Positions 1 through 7,095 of a DNA stretch of 11,478 nt are shown one piece after another. This stretch comes from Planctomycetota bacterium (GTDB lineage: Bacteria > Planctomycetota > UBA8108). Within the stretch, counting starts at the first letter, position 1. Each line of letters opens with the position of its first letter. The stretch spans positions 1 through 11,478 of the forward strand of contig JAKUSY010000058.1 of assembly GCA_022451445.1 (NCBI GenBank). Reading direction: 5' to 3'. The notes under the pieces were generated by a model that was not told the DNA's origin, ran no database searches, and worked only from the letters and a program-made list of their open reading frames with translations. The position numbers and the translations under genes are program-made.

Positions 1-20
1 GAAATAGGCCGGCCCGGGGG

Positions 21-746
21 TTATTTCTTTTTTTCTTTCGCCCGCAGGATGTTGGCGTGGACGTGCGCGACGTCCCACATGTAGTGGCCAATCCTGTGAT
101 CGTCCGCCGCCTTGATGAGATGCTCGCGGGCGAGCTTCTCCTTGCCGGCGGCCTCGTAGTAGAGCCCGAGGTAGAGATGGGTATAGAAGAGCCTCCTGTT
201 GAGCTCCGGGGGAGCAGGCTTTCCGGCCCGGGCGGCCTTGAGGACATCCTCGGGCTTCAGCTTTCCGGCATAGAGGTCGTAGATCTGGCGCATCGGCACC
301 CGCCGGTCGTCGCCAATCTTCAGGATGCCCTTGCTCGCGGTGACGGTCCCGCTGATGCGGGCCATGCAGAGATAGCGCCAGGTGGCGTTCTCGACATCGC
401 TGGAGTCGACGGTCTGGTAGCCCTCGAACTGCTTCTTTCCTTTTTCGAACTCTCCGGCGTAGTAGTAGGAGATGCCTCGGCGCCAATGCCAGGGCTCTCT
501 CTTGGCGTCGAGCTTGACGGCCATGTCGAAGTCCGCGACGGATTCCTTGATCCTGCCCGCCTTGAAGTGCTCGCCGCCTCTTCGATCGAAAGCTCCCGCC
601 GCCCGCAGGGCCAGGCTCTCCGCCTCCCGCATCGCCTCCCGGGCTTTCAGAAGCAGGGTCTCGGGGGTTTCCTGGGAGAGGAGACTTGCCTGGAACAGAG
701 GCGCCAGGAGCAAGGCGGCAAGGGGGAGGGCGCGGGGTTTGATCAT
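21..746 (-). CDS. Secreted TPR-repeat protein of unknown function
   Basis: Encodes 241 residues from the ATG at 744-746. I chose this start because it directly precedes a signal peptide (Lys-Pro-Arg, then the hydrophobic run LPLAALLLAPLF, residues 7-18). The frame remains open 38 residues further upstream, but that extension is not signal-like and would use up the divergent promoter region. The mature part has helix-turn-helix repeats of TPR type at about 52-81 and 87-116 (WHWRRGISYYYAGEFEKG) and a third at about 187-216 (FYTHLYLGLYYEAAGKEKL), with a C-terminal HYMWDVAHVH segment. From memory, this arrangement of two TPRs, a middle 'VENATWRYLCMAR' segment and a final TPR recurs in secreted planctomycete proteins, usually annotated only as TPR or NlpI-like. 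Probably a periplasmic protein-protein scaffold; no enzymatic motif seen. No clear Shine-Dalgarno sequence. It diverges from galM. Confidence 0.8.
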   Translation of the reverse strand: MIKPRALPLAALLLAPLFQASLLSQETPETLLLKAREAMREAESLALRAAGAFDRRGGEHFKAGRIKESVADFDMAVKLDAKREPWHWRRGISYYYAGEFEKGKKQFEGYQTVDSSDVENATWRYLCMARISGTVTASKGILKIGDDRRVPMRQIYDLYAGKLKPEDVLKAARAGKPAPPELNRRLFYTHLYLGLYYEAAGKEKLAREHLIKAADDHRIGHYMWDVAHVHANILRAKEKKK

Positions 747-881
747 GAGGGTGATTCTGTGGTTCGTATTGACTCCAGGATAACCGGGATCCCTGGTGAA
801 CAGATAGTATGGCAGGTTGAGCCGGAGTTTGTATACTGGCGGGTCCGGTTTCAATATCAATCATCACCAAGGAGCGTATCC
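747..881. promoter_or_regulatory. Divergent intergenic region (TPR gene / galM)
   Basis: These 135 bases separate two divergent genes and must hold both promoters. On the plus strand TATACT at 832-837 is a good -10-like hexamer (5 of 6 to TATAAT) about 45 bases before the galM ATG, but I see no matching -35 at 16-18 bases. On the minus strand TTGATA (855-860) is a 5 of 6 match to a -35 box, with TATACA (830-835) at a long 19-base spacing. Both assignments are weak sequence matches only. Confidence 0.2.
869..874 (+). promoter_or_regulatory. Ribosome binding site deciding the galM start
   Basis: AAGGAG lies 7 bases before the ATG at 882. It fixes the galM start in preference to the long upstream extension of the same frame, which runs antisense through the TPR gene. 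Confidence 0.85.
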
Positions 882-2000
882 ATGCAACTCCCCCGGATTT
901 TCGGCTTCATACCATGCCTCTTCCTGCTGGCTTCCTGCGCGGCACCGGGCACGAGGGTCACCGTGGCCCCCTTCGGCAAGACAAAAGAAGGCGAGGCGGT
1001 AGACGTCTACACATTGGTCAACAAGAACGGCGTCAAGGCGAAGATCATGACCTACGGCGCGTTGCTGACCGAGCTGCATGTTCCCGACCGCGATGGAAAG
1101 CTCGAAGACGTGGTCCTGGGCTTTGATACTCTCGACGGCTATCTTGCCGGTCATCCCTATTTCGGAGCCACCACCGGGCGGGTTGCCAACAGGATCGCGG
1201 GCGGCAAGTTCAAGATTGGTGACGAGGAGTACACCCTGGCGAAGAACAACGGCGCCAATCACCTGCACGGGGGCGTCAAGGGGCTCGACAAGATGGTCTG
1301 GAACGCCACGATAATACGCGGAAGCGGGGTGTACTTCGGCTACAGGAGCCCCGATGGGGAAGAGGGCTATCCCGGCAATCTCGATATCCGGGTTATCTAC
1401 AAGCTCACCGACTTCAATGAGCTGATCGTCAGCTACTGGGCTAAGACCGACAAGGCTACCCCGGTCAACCTGACCCACCACTCCTATTTCAATCTCGCGG
1501 GGGCGGGCAGCGGGACGATTCTCGATCACGAGCTGATGATAGCCGCCGAACACTATACCCCCATCGATGGCGGCGGCATACCCACCGGCGAGATCAAGGC
1601 GGTGAAGGACACGGTCATGGATTTCACAAAGCCGATGAAGATCGGCTCGCGTTTCGATAAGCTCCCACCCTCCGATGGCAACCCCGGCGGCTACGACCAC
1701 AACTATTGTCTCAACTCAAAGGACAACTCCCTGGCGCTGGCGGCAACGCTCTACGACGCGGGCTCCGGCCGGGTGCTGGAGATCCTGACCACCGAGCCGG
1801 GTATCCAGCTCTATACCGGGAACTATCTCGATGGATCCAACGTCGGCAAGGGTGGCAGGAAATACGCGAAGAACCATGGGATCTGCCTCGAGACCCAGCA
1901 TTTTCCCGATTCCATCAATCAGCCCAATTTCCCACCGATTCTCCTGAAGCCGGGCGAAAACTATTCTCACGATACGGTACACCGCTTCCTGGTGAAGTAG
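882..2000 (+). CDS. galM: Aldose 1-epimerase (mutarotase), exported lipoprotein form
   Basis: 372 residues, normal for the family plus a signal. It interconverts alpha and beta anomers of galactose, glucose and related aldoses. A signal peptide with a lipobox (LLASC, Cys19) indicates an outer- or inner-membrane lipoprotein acting outside the cytoplasm. Family landmarks are all present: NRIAGGKF (103-110) and NHLHGG (126-131) for substrate binding, GYPGNL (162-167), NLTHHSYFNL (196-205) holding the catalytic acid His200, YDHNY (271-275) with the sugar-binding Asp272, and ETQHFPD (337-343) holding the catalytic base Glu337. Residue roles are by analogy with the Lactococcus lactis and E. coli enzymes. 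It has a strong ribosome binding site 7 bases upstream. It diverges from the TPR gene and converges on the PPC gene with 11 bases between stops. No other Leloir-pathway gene is in view, so this is more likely a scavenging enzyme than part of a gal operon. Confidence 0.93.
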   Translation: MQLPRIFGFIPCLFLLASCAAPGTRVTVAPFGKTKEGEAVDVYTLVNKNGVKAKIMTYGALLTELHVPDRDGKLEDVVLGFDTLDGYLAGHPYFGATTGRVANRIAGGKFKIGDEEYTLAKNNGANHLHGGVKGLDKMVWNATIIRGSGVYFGYRSPDGEEGYPGNLDIRVIYKLTDFNELIVSYWAKTDKATPVNLTHHSYFNLAGAGSGTILDHELMIAAEHYTPIDGGGIPTGEIKAVKDTVMDFTKPMKIGSRFDKLPPSDGNPGGYDHNYCLNSKDNSLALAATLYDAGSGRVLEILTTEPGIQLYTGNYLDGSNVGKGGRKYAKNHGICLETQHFPDSINQPNFPPILLKPGENYSHDTVHRFLVK

Positions 2001-2011
2001 CCCTGGCGCGT

Positions 2012-3730
2012 TTATTTTTTCGCTTCGGTGACCCAGAAGGTTGCGAGGCCATCAAGGGCCCGGGGGGGATGGAAGAGGCGCGGAAAGGTTCTTCTGAGGG
2101 CCTCCCTCGTGCGGGCCTCGACTCGGAAGGCCGTCTCGCCGTCCGCAGTGGTTCCGAAGATTCGGAAGGTTCCCAGGGAGCCGGGCTGGTGGTCTTTTTC
2201 GAGGGTGATCTTCAGCTCCGCTGAGTCCTTTCCCTTGCCGATGCGGGCCTTGCCGGGCTTCGTGCCCCCGGGCAGCCCCTCGGCCACGAGCTCGATAGGA
2301 CCATCGTAGCCGTTTCGCCTGCAGCGGACCTTCACCTTGAGGTCACCGCCGGGGGCCGAGCTGTAGAGAGTCTCCGCGAGCTCCAGGCTGAAGCCTCCCT
2401 GCCCGCGCCGCACCTCGATACGGTAGACGTGCTCCGGCCCGCCTCGACGGATAAGGTCCTCGACCATGAGGATGACCCTGCCGTCTTCGGGGAAGGTGTA
2501 ATTGAGCACACCCTCCTCAAAGTAGTAGTTCTTGCCCTTCTCCTTGTCCTTGCCGGGATCATAGGAGCGGTCCTCGGCCTCGGCTATTTTACCGCCGCCG
2601 GGTTTTTCCAGGCGCAGGTACAGGTCGGTGGGGGAGCCCGAATGCCGGGTCTCTCCGCGGATGACCAGCCGCGTTCCTTTTTTCCCGGCGATTCGATAGA
2701 AGTCCCTGTCTCCCTCGTTTGCGAAGCGGCCGTTGATGGCGCAGGGCGGCTGCAGCGCCCCGGCCGATTCAGCCCGGTTGTTCGGTTCCTCCTCCAGCAG
2801 CTCGGGTAGATCGCTCGACAGGAGGGTGACGAAGCTCGAGCTCGCGCCCCCGGGGAAGCGGGCGCCCAGGGAGAAGGCCCGGCCGCTCGAGCCCCCGGGA
2901 AGCTGGACATCCCGGGGCTCCACCCCGGCGCAATCCGGGCCCGCGATGGAGATCTTCGTGGATTTCTCCTGCTCAGCTCGCATGGGGTAGGGCGCCGAGA
3001 CCAGCGGAAAATCACCTGCCCGCAGGCGATAGGTGAAGTCATCGCCTCCACGGTAGATGACATCGCGAAGCTCGATGAGGTATTCACCTTCTTTCTCGCA
3101 TCGCCAGGCGAGCTGGCTGTCGGCGCCCGCGGAGTCATCGCTGAAGGCGACCTCCCGGCCCGAGTGATCAAGGATTCGAAGGATGGGGTCGAGCTGAGAG
3201 CCGATCCGCTGGGCCATGACCTCGAAGGAGAGACGCTGTCCGGCGCGCGCCTTGAAGCTGTAATAGCTCCTGCGATCAGCTGCCGTCCGTGAATCGATGG
3301 CGCAGGGAGGCTCGATGGCGGAGGCGCTTTCGACCGAGGTGTTGTTCGCTCCCGGGGACCTGGCGGCCAGGTCGTCGATCAGGAAGAGCGCCAGGTTGGA
3401 GAGGCCGCCGGGCCCGGTGGCGCGGATCGCCCCGATACCGACCGGGGTCTCCGGCGGGATGTCGATCCGCAGTCGCAGGCGGTTTCCCTCCCGCTTTTCG
3501 CCTTCGATGAGAGAGATCTTCGAGTCGAACGTAGTCCAGAGGCCGGTTACCTTTTCGAGGTGTCGGCCCTCGATCACGATCTCGGTGATCTTGCCGGGGA
3601 CCGCGGCCAGCGGCAGGATGGTCTTAATCGTCGGAGGTTTGCCCAGGAGTGTTCCGCATAGAAAGATCAGGACGATGACCGGCGGAAGCGCCCGTCGTGA
3701 AATACCTGCCTGGCTTTGTTCGGAAAACAT
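2012..3730 (-). CDS. Secreted protein with IPT/TIG-like and duplicated PPC regions
   Basis: 572 residues. The N-terminus has a signal peptide: basic SRR at 11-13, then the hydrophobic core PPVIVLIFLCGTLLG at 16-30. Residues about 34-118 (pattern 'P..AVPGK.TEIVIEGRHLE', ending GGLSNLALFLID) look like an IPT/TIG-type immunoglobulin fold. Two pre-peptidase C-terminal (PPC) regions follow, at about 138-240 and 326-452. They share the entry motif PPCAI(D/N) at 141-146 and 328-333 and an exit motif (RDVIYRGGDDFTYR at 222-235; EDLIRRGGPEHVYR at 424-437). A C-terminal beta-rich part (453-540) precedes a short Arg-rich tail. No catalytic motif is seen, so it is probably a carbohydrate- or surface-binding protein of the cell envelope. 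Such proteins are common in planctomycetes near DUF1501 genes. The start at 3728-3730 fits the signal peptide; the only ribosome-binding-like stretch, AGGGA, sits unusually close to it. Confidence 0.85.
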   Translation of the reverse strand: MFSEQSQAGISRRALPPVIVLIFLCGTLLGKPPTIKTILPLAAVPGKITEIVIEGRHLEKVTGLWTTFDSKISLIEGEKREGNRLRLRIDIPPETPVGIGAIRATGPGGLSNLALFLIDDLAARSPGANNTSVESASAIEPPCAIDSRTAADRRSYYSFKARAGQRLSFEVMAQRIGSQLDPILRILDHSGREVAFSDDSAGADSQLAWRCEKEGEYLIELRDVIYRGGDDFTYRLRAGDFPLVSAPYPMRAEQEKSTKISIAGPDCAGVEPRDVQLPGGSSGRAFSLGARFPGGASSSFVTLLSSDLPELLEEEPNNRAESAGALQPPCAINGRFANEGDRDFYRIAGKKGTRLVIRGETRHSGSPTDLYLRLEKPGGGKIAEAEDRSYDPGKDKEKGKNYYFEEGVLNYTFPEDGRVILMVEDLIRRGGPEHVYRIEVRRGQGGFSLELAETLYSSAPGGDLKVKVRCRRNGYDGPIELVAEGLPGGTKPGKARIGKGKDSAELKITLEKDHQPGSLGTFRIFGTTADGETAFRVEARTREALRRTFPRLFHPPRALDGLATFWVTEAKK

Positions 3731-3874
3731 GGTCCCTACATTCTGGACTCTTCCGCCGTCATTCCAAGGCTTTCATTTCAGCGAAGGGCGGCTCTTTTCC
3801 GGCAAAGATCATTTTCGCATTTCCTATCTGTGTTAGCTTCAGGCGGTCAACCCGGCAGGTTCGCAGGAGTGCGC
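3731..3874. promoter_or_regulatory. Divergent intergenic region (PPC gene / phosphorylase)
   Basis: 144 bases between divergent starts, distinctly more AT-rich than the flanking genes (for example 3791-3840), consistent with promoters. I could not pick a convincing -35/-10 pair on either strand. The phosphorylase frame stays open across the whole region without a stop, but the sequence encoded here is not family-like. Confidence 0.3.
3865..3869 (+). promoter_or_regulatory. Ribosome binding site deciding the phosphorylase start
   Basis: AGGAG ends 5 bases before the ATG at 3875, supporting this start over upstream in-frame codons such as the one at 3716, which lies inside the divergent gene. 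Confidence 0.8.
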
Positions 3875-5158
3875 ATGAACGTAACCCGGCTCATTCAGAG
3901 GAAGAGAGACGGCGAGGCCCTCGATGCCGCGGAGCTCTCCGCCCTTATCGAGGGCTACGTCGCGGGCGCCGTCCCCGCCTACCAGATGGCGGCGCTGGCG
4001 ATGGCCATCTGTTTCCAGGGTATGGATGACGCCGAGACCACCGCCCTGACCATGGCGCTGATGGCCTCGGGCGAGCGCCTGGATTGGGAGGGTATCGACG
4101 GCCCGCGGGTCGATAAGCATTCTACCGGCGGGCAGGGGGACAAGGTCTCGCTGGTGCTGGCTCCCCTGGTCGCCTGCTGCGGCCCGCGGGTGCCGATGGT
4201 GGCGGGCCGTGGACTCGGCCCCACGGGCGGCACCATCGACAAGCTCGAGTCGATTCCCGGGTTTCGTACCGGTCTCGGGGCCGCGGAGATTCGGCGGATC
4301 ATCGCCGGGGTCGGCTGCGTCATCGCCTCCCAGGGCGGTGAATTCGCGCCCGCCGATGGCAAGCTCTACGCCCTGCGCGACGTGACTGCGACGGTTGCCT
4401 CGGCGCCGCTTATCACGGCCAGCATCATGAGCAAGAAGCTCGCCGAGGGACTCGATGCGCTGGTTCTCGACATCAAGTGGGGTAGCGGCGCCTTCATGAA
4501 GGACATCGAGAGCGCCCGCTCACTCGGCGCCTCGATGGATGCGGTGGGGGAGAGCATGGGCGTCAAGACGAGTTTTCTCGTGAGCGACATGAACCAGCCG
4601 CTCGGCCGCGCTGTGGGCAACGCCAACGAGGTGCGCGAGGCTCTCGCCGCGCTCGCGGGCGAGGGTCCGGCCGATCTCATGGAGGTGGTCTACGAGCTTG
4701 GCGCCCGCATGCTTGTGGCGGCCGGTCACTCGGAAGATACGATCTCGGCGCGAACCACCCTCGAGGGCGAGCTGGCCTCCGGCCGCCCGCTCGAGAAATT
4801 CAGGGAGATGGCGCGAGCCCAGGGAGGCGATGCGGAGGCCGAGCTGGAGCTGGCGCCCGCCAGCGAGGTGAAGGCCGCACGGGCGGGCTACGTCTCGGCT
4901 ATCGACAGCGAGGCTCTCGGCTACGCCCTGATCGTTCTTGGCGGCGGCCGCCGCTCGCTCGAGGACACCATTGACCCCTCGGTCGGTCTCCAGATGAGAG
5001 TCCGCCTGGGAGACGAGGTAGATGAGGGCCAACCCCTGCTCGACCTGCTGAGCAATGGCAAGGGCCATGACGAGGCCCTCGCGCTCGTCGGGGGCGCCAT
5101 CAGCATCACCGATGAGCCACCAGTGGAATTACACGCTCTTATCACGGCAGGACCCTGA
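3875..5158 (+). CDS. deoA: Thymidine / pyrimidine-nucleoside phosphorylase
   Basis: 427 residues, close to the family's usual 430-440. The enzyme cleaves (deoxy)pyrimidine nucleosides with phosphate to give free base and (deoxy)ribose 1-phosphate in cytoplasmic nucleoside salvage. Visible landmarks are KHSTGGQGDK (81-90), the family signature region GRGLGPTGGTIDKLE (111-125), YALRDVTATV (165-174), ITASIMSKKLAEGLD (180-194) and the DIKWGSGAFMK loop (199-209). The C-terminal alpha/beta domain begins near 330. By alignment with E. coli DeoA from memory, the pyrimidine-binding residues His85, Arg171, Ser186 and Lys190 correspond to His82, Arg168, Ser183 and Lys187, all present. Two signature positions differ: Ala110 where Ser113 contacts phosphate in E. 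coli, and Pro116 in place of His119. The symbol deoA is by family; a broad pyrimidine-nucleoside phosphorylase (pdp) cannot be excluded. No other deo or cdd gene is nearby. Confidence 0.9.
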   Translation: MNVTRLIQRKRDGEALDAAELSALIEGYVAGAVPAYQMAALAMAICFQGMDDAETTALTMALMASGERLDWEGIDGPRVDKHSTGGQGDKVSLVLAPLVACCGPRVPMVAGRGLGPTGGTIDKLESIPGFRTGLGAAEIRRIIAGVGCVIASQGGEFAPADGKLYALRDVTATVASAPLITASIMSKKLAEGLDALVLDIKWGSGAFMKDIESARSLGASMDAVGESMGVKTSFLVSDMNQPLGRAVGNANEVREALAALAGEGPADLMEVVYELGARMLVAAGHSEDTISARTTLEGELASGRPLEKFREMARAQGGDAEAELELAPASEVKAARAGYVSAIDSEALGYALIVLGGGRRSLEDTIDPSVGLQMRVRLGDEVDEGQPLLDLLSNGKGHDEALALVGGAISITDEPPVELHALITAGP

Positions 5159-5224
5159 CAGGCGGGGGCGGCCCAGGTCTTTGCGGGAAACCGGTCAGTT
5201 TGCCTGGCGGGGCAATTTGATCCG

Positions 5225-5425
5225 TCATATCAAAAAAGACGCTGTTGCCGCCCCTGCAACCAGGAGAACGAAGAACAGCACGCAACAGCCGGCCGCTCGG
5301 CCTACTTTCTGCTGACGGCCGAGGCGCGTCAGGGGGATGCCGAGCTTGCGCGAGATTTTTCCTTTTAAAGCCGAGAGGCCGATGGCTCTTTTCCAGGACC
5401 ACGAGAAGCCGAATTTTCGTCCCAT
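5225..5425 (-). CDS. Small basic protein with C-terminal membrane segment
   Basis: 66 residues. The first 43 are strongly basic (Lys/Arg at 4, 12, 13, 21, 23, 26, 27, 34, 37, 40 and 43) and aromatic near the start (FGFSWSW). They lead into one hydrophobic segment at about 46-66 (GCCVLFFVLLVAGAATASFLI) that ends the protein. This predicts a tail-anchored topology: basic N-terminus in the cytoplasm, membrane span at the C-terminus. It starts 26 bases after the DUF1501 stop on the same strand and is probably co-transcribed. The upstream purine stretch GGCGGAAA is a weak ribosome binding site. The N-terminal part resembles short hypothetical proteins I recall from other bacteria, but I cannot name the family. 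It is judged real because of its protein-like composition, its topology and its operon position. Another minus-strand frame (5142-5402) overlaps it and looks like a shadow. Confidence 0.6.
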   Translation of the reverse strand: MGRKFGFSWSWKRAIGLSALKGKISRKLGIPLTRLGRQQKVGRAAGCCVLFFVLLVAGAATASFLI

Positions 5426-5451
5426 GAGCTATTTCCGCCTGAAATGGGTGC

Positions 5452-6861
5452 TCAGACCAGTTCGGTGATTGGTTCGGTGCGGTCGAGAAGGTAGTGGGGG
5501 CGGCCGCCGGAGTCGGCGATGGTGGTGGCGGCCAGGTCGATTCCCAGGCAATGGTAGAGGGTGGCGAAGACCTCCTGGTAGTGGACGGGCCGGGTGATCG
5601 CCTCGCCCGCGTAGCGGTCGGTGGCTCCGATGACCTGGCCGGTCTTCATGCCGCCGCCGGCCAGGAGCGCCATGCCGACCCTCGGCCAGTGGTCGCGGCC
5701 GCCGTTCTTGGAGTTGAGCTTGGGCGTCCGGCCGAACTCGCCCCAGGCGACGATGGCGACGTCATCGAGCATGCCGCGCTCGTGGAGATCGGTGACGAGG
5801 GCGTGGAGGCCGTGATCGACGATCGGCAGGGTGTGACGCATGCGGGGGTAGTTCGAGGAATGGGTGTCGAAGTCGGAGATCGACAGGCTTACGCAGCGAA
5901 CCCCGGCCTCCACCAGGCGCCGAGCGAGCAGGAATTTCCTCGTTGAGCCGGCGCCCTCGTTGGTGCCCAGGGGCTTGTTTCTTCCCTCCGGCAGGGAGTA
6001 GCGCGCGACGACGGCGGGATCTTCTTTCGCCAGGTCGAGAGCATCAGCGAATTTCCCGGAGGTCAGGATTTCCACGGCCTGGCGGGTGAAGCGGTCGAGC
6101 GCGTCCATCTGGCCACCCGAATCGGCGCTGCGCTTGAGGCTGTCAAGCTCCTGCAGGAGTCCCACGCGGGTCTTCATGCGTTCGGCGTTGAGGCTCTTGT
6201 TGAGGGCGAGGCTGGTGGCGTGGTCGCCGCCGAGGGCCTTGAGCTCGCCCTTCATCGCATCCTCGAGCGGCCGCTCGAACATCTTCGAGATATCGGGACG
6301 GAAGGGTCCGTAGGCCGGGCCGAGGAAGCCGGGGCGGGCGCTGTTTCGCACCAGGGGACGTCCCTGCATGAGGTCCACGAAGCAGGGTGCCGGATCGGCG
6401 GGCGAGCTCTCGAGCTTCGAGAGCACCGCCCCCATCGCCGGCCGGCCGCCGATGGAGGCCAGCGCCTTGCGGTCGAAGCCGGACTGGCATTGGAAGGCGT
6501 CGTGCTGGCTGGCGGCTCCGACCAGAGATCGGATGAAGGCGAACTCATCGGCGATGGAGGCGATCTTCGGAAGCAGCTCGGAGATCAGCAGCCCCGGCAG
6601 TTTCGATTCGATGGGTTTGAACTCGCCGCGAATTTCACTCGGCGCGTCCGGCTTCAGGTCGATCATGTCCATCTGTGGCGGGCCGCCATCGAGGTGGATG
6701 TTGATCACAGCCTTCGTCGATGAACCGATTCCTCCCAGGCTCTCGGCGCGCAGGAGGTCGGCCAGGGTGAGGCCGCAGAACCCGGCGGCGCCGGCGCTCA
6801 GGAAGGCGCGACGCGAGAGGCCGTCGCAGTGGCTGAATCGTGGTCCGTGGATGTCGAGCAT
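5452..6861 (-). CDS. DUF1501 family protein, Tat-exported
   Basis: 469 residues from the ATG at 6859-6861. I prefer this to the ATG at 6894 because family members typically begin with a motif like 'ML.I.GPR...CDG.(S/T)RR.FL', matched here by MLDIHGPRFSHCDGLSRRAF. Also, GGGA (6870-6873) sits 8 bases upstream, whereas the 6894 start has AGGA abutting it. The twin-arginine signal is SRRAFLSAGAAGFCGLTL (16-33), indicating export of a folded protein. DUF1501 proteins are related in fold to the alkaline phosphatase/sulfatase superfamily; no function is established. Family hallmarks are HLDGGPPQMD (56-65), DFDTH (330-334), AWGEFGRTP (372-380), GGRDHWP (387-393) and a C-terminal region ending near GGRPHYLL (452-459). 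In planctomycetes the usual partner is a DUF1549/DUF1553 cytochrome-type protein; none is in this window. The only co-directional neighbour immediately downstream is the 66-residue small protein. Confidence 0.9.
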   Translation of the reverse strand: MLDIHGPRFSHCDGLSRRAFLSAGAAGFCGLTLADLLRAESLGGIGSSTKAVINIHLDGGPPQMDMIDLKPDAPSEIRGEFKPIESKLPGLLISELLPKIASIADEFAFIRSLVGAASQHDAFQCQSGFDRKALASIGGRPAMGAVLSKLESSPADPAPCFVDLMQGRPLVRNSARPGFLGPAYGPFRPDISKMFERPLEDAMKGELKALGGDHATSLALNKSLNAERMKTRVGLLQELDSLKRSADSGGQMDALDRFTRQAVEILTSGKFADALDLAKEDPAVVARYSLPEGRNKPLGTNEGAGSTRKFLLARRLVEAGVRCVSLSISDFDTHSSNYPRMRHTLPIVDHGLHALVTDLHERGMLDDVAIVAWGEFGRTPKLNSKNGGRDHWPRVGMALLAGGGMKTGQVIGATDRYAGEAITRPVHYQEVFATLYHCLGIDLAATTIADSGGRPHYLLDRTEPITELV

Positions 6862-6932
6862 GGAGAATTTCCCGCGATGAGACGATCGATACATTCCTGT
6901 CTTCGGATGATTACTACATTCTGCTAAAGGAG

Positions 6933-6961
6933 ATTATCACCGGACCCGGCCCGAAAGACAA
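6933..6961 (-). promoter_or_regulatory. Candidate sigma70-type promoter for DUF1501
   Basis: On the minus strand TTGTCT (6956-6961, 4 of 6 to TTGACA) is followed after exactly 17 bases by GATAAT (6933-6938, 5 of 6 to TATAAT). This would give a leader of about 65 bases before the ATG at 6861. The spacing is ideal and the region is AT-richer than its surroundings, but the evidence is sequence match only. Confidence 0.35.
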
Positions 6962-7050
6962 ACCCATCTACGATTCGCTGAAAAGCGCCTGCTTTGCGGG
7001 ATTTGGCTGTTAGCAATGGGGGCAATCGGCAAAAATACGGCCGCCTTGAT

Positions 7051-7072
7051 TCGCCGGGCGTGCTTTCGGCGA
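7051..7072 (+). promoter_or_regulatory. Hairpin in the leader of the TerC gene
   Basis: TCGCCGG (7051-7057) can pair with TCGGCGA (7066-7072): six Watson-Crick pairs plus one G-U, closing an 8-base loop. The stem ends 9 bases before the ribosome binding site AAGGGAG (7082-7088), close enough to affect translation initiation. It has no following T-run, so it is not an intrinsic terminator. The TerC gene family is often controlled by the yybP-ykoY manganese riboswitch; I do not see that riboswitch's consensus here. The rest of 6962-7050 shows nothing I can name. Confidence 0.3.
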
Positions 7073-7095
7073 TATGACCTTAAGGGAGTTTCCTG

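Noticed and set aside
57..881. Long in-frame upstream extension of galM, antisense to the TPR gene
   Set aside because: The frame is open, but the lipoprotein signal peptide and AAGGAG at 869-874 place the start at 882, and the extension is the shadow of a convincing TPR protein on the other strand.
864..1700. 278-codon minus-strand frame antisense to galM
   Set aside because: It is a mirror frame of a gene with complete catalytic motifs. Long antisense frames are expected at this G+C content, and it shows no recognisable domain.
5200..5215. Possible terminator between the phosphorylase and the small protein gene
   Set aside because: TTGCC and GGCAA can pair around a 6-base loop, but the stem is only 5 pairs and neither strand has a proper T-run after it.
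6220..6880. Several plus-strand frames antisense to DUF1501
   Set aside because: They lie wholly inside the DUF1501 gene, have no ribosome binding site or domain, and overlap one another.
6862..6894. Earlier ATG (6892-6894) as the start of DUF1501
   Set aside because: It would add 11 residues not typical of the family and its AGGA abuts the codon. The ATG at 6859-6861 gives the usual family N-terminus directly before the twin-arginine motif.
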